64,000 bases of DNA from the NCBI GenBank assembly GCA_963575745.1, contig CAUYUJ010006369.1, positions 42,501-106,500 on the forward strand. Direction: 5' to 3'. Position numbers and translations under genes: made by a program. Of this stretch, positions 63,341 through 64,000 are shown one piece after another (position 1 is the first letter of the stretch; each line of letters opens with the position of its first letter). Below the pieces are notes generated by a model, which saw nothing but the letters and a program-made list of their open reading frames with translations, had not been told where the DNA came from and searched no databases. The stretch is from Prorocentrum cordatum (Eukaryota; Sar; Dinophyceae; Prorocentrales; Prorocentraceae).

Positions 63341-64000
63341 CGCTTCAGGGGTATCCTGGCGGGCAGGGCAGGAGAGGCAGAGGGCGCCGTCGGGGCCGGC
63401 AACGACGTGCAGCTCACTGCTGGCGGGGTGCGCAAGGTGCTCTCTCACGCATGCTGGAGCGTCACAAACCCCATTCTTGTCGCATCCTTGGGCGAGGGGG
63501 ATCCCGTGGAGAAGCGTACCGACGTTTCCCTTATGATTGAGTTGATGGCAAACGGGTGGGAGTGGGAGGTGTACCTTCCCCCATCGAAACGCCCAAAGAA
63601 TGAGAGAACCATACTTGATGGGTATTCAGCTGGCGATGCGAAGATCATGCGAACCACTCTCGCGAATATCCCGAGGGGGCACTTTGTGTGCTTGTTGCAG
63701 GTCGACGCTTTAATGGAGGAAGGGCTCAAAATGGTCCCGCACGGTCAACCTAAGAAAGTATATGACAATATTCTTGCTAAAGAATTCGGGGTGGTAGAGA
63801 GTCTGGCGCGTGCGCTTGCGCTTGAGGATGACGTCGGCCAGCCGCAGCTGCTCGACGTCGACGTGACGGGCCTTGCAGCAAAATCAAAAGCGAAAGGAAA
63901 ACCTGGGGCCAAGCAGAAAGCGAAAGTCAAAGCCAAAGCCCTGGCCCTTGGCGCTGCAGAGCTCACAGATGAGCAGATGAAGAAATTAGCAGAGGAGCTA
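63341..64000 (+). CDS. unrecognised protein, exon 2, runs off the window
   Basis: Frame 2 is open from 63341 to the last base, 220 codons: RFRGILAGRAGEAEGAVGAG, GGVRKVLSHACWSVTNPILV, MIELMANGWEWEVYLPPSKR, KNERTILDGYSAGDAKIMRT, LLQVDALMEEGLKMVPHGQP, then a Lys/Ala-rich tail (SKAKGKPGAKQKAKVKAKAL) and ELTDEQMKKLAEEL. Same phase as the exon ending at 62998, so the two probably form one protein of over 890 residues. The Lys/Ala tail resembles the AGKGKDKAAVARAVKKAF segment at the left edge of the window in composition only. No family recognised. Confidence 0.6.

Overview
The window is nuclear DNA of a core dinoflagellate. The decisive evidence is three relics of the dinoflagellate trans-spliced leader (56393-56430 +, 28156-28179 +, 33936-33971 -), each followed by a retroelement or retrogene. 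Supporting signs are GC-rich coding exons spread thinly over repeat-dominated DNA, long introns filled with repeats, degraded LINE-like elements with endonuclease and reverse-transcriptase (RT) remains, a C5 DNA methyltransferase gene, PPR repeats, and abundant microsatellites. There are no bacterial operons, Shine-Dalgarno sites, tRNA or rRNA genes or CRISPR arrays that I can see.

Layout. 0-5.5 kb: coding exons of one or two unrecognised genes, one with an HMG-box-like segment and an AT-hook (1708-3174), one with an acidic tract and an in-frame TAA (4033-5451). 5.5-10 kb: gene-poor DNA with purine/pyrimidine tracts and an unusual GAACACTAAA-type dispersed repeat (8577-9290). 10-16 kb: a C5-cytosine DNA methyltransferase gene whose N-terminal motifs (10079-11203) and C-terminal motifs (15651-15993) are separated by a 3.3-kb imperfect inverted repeat. 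16-23 kb: a Cys-rich/acidic protein gene (17516-19602) and a helical protein gene (21043-22854), perhaps one transcription unit. 23-28 kb: microsatellites and 32-bp and 79-bp tandem arrays. 28.1-32 kb: a degenerate LINE-like element with a relict leader. 32.5-34 kb: a degenerate PPR retrogene on the minus strand with its own relict leader. 34.9-35.9 kb: the C-terminal remnant of another retroelement. 38.2-40.9 kb: an almost intact LINE with part of an APE endonuclease and complete RT motifs.

41.2-49.4 kb: exons of an OTU-family cysteine protease (41257-41339 and 47541-47634) separated by a 6.2-kb intron. That intron holds a GGTGGAAGCC minisatellite with higher-order organisation, two small inverted-repeat (MITE-like) families and an 83-bp satellite. 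An 89-bp tandem array follows the second exon. 49.5-56.4 kb: 64-bp repeats, a duplicated hairpin, GGA and (TAG)n arrays. 56.4-60.8 kb: a LINE-like element with relict leader, ORF1, endonuclease and RT, ending at a 100-N assembly gap. 60.98-64.0 kb: a long unrecognised gene of at least two exons running off the window.

Two patterns recur. Several long coding frames are interrupted by exactly one in-frame stop (TAA at 476 and 4861, TAG at 10418 and 17555), and several change frame by +1, three times at six-base homopolymers. These may be consensus errors, pseudogenes or recoding; the sequence alone cannot decide.
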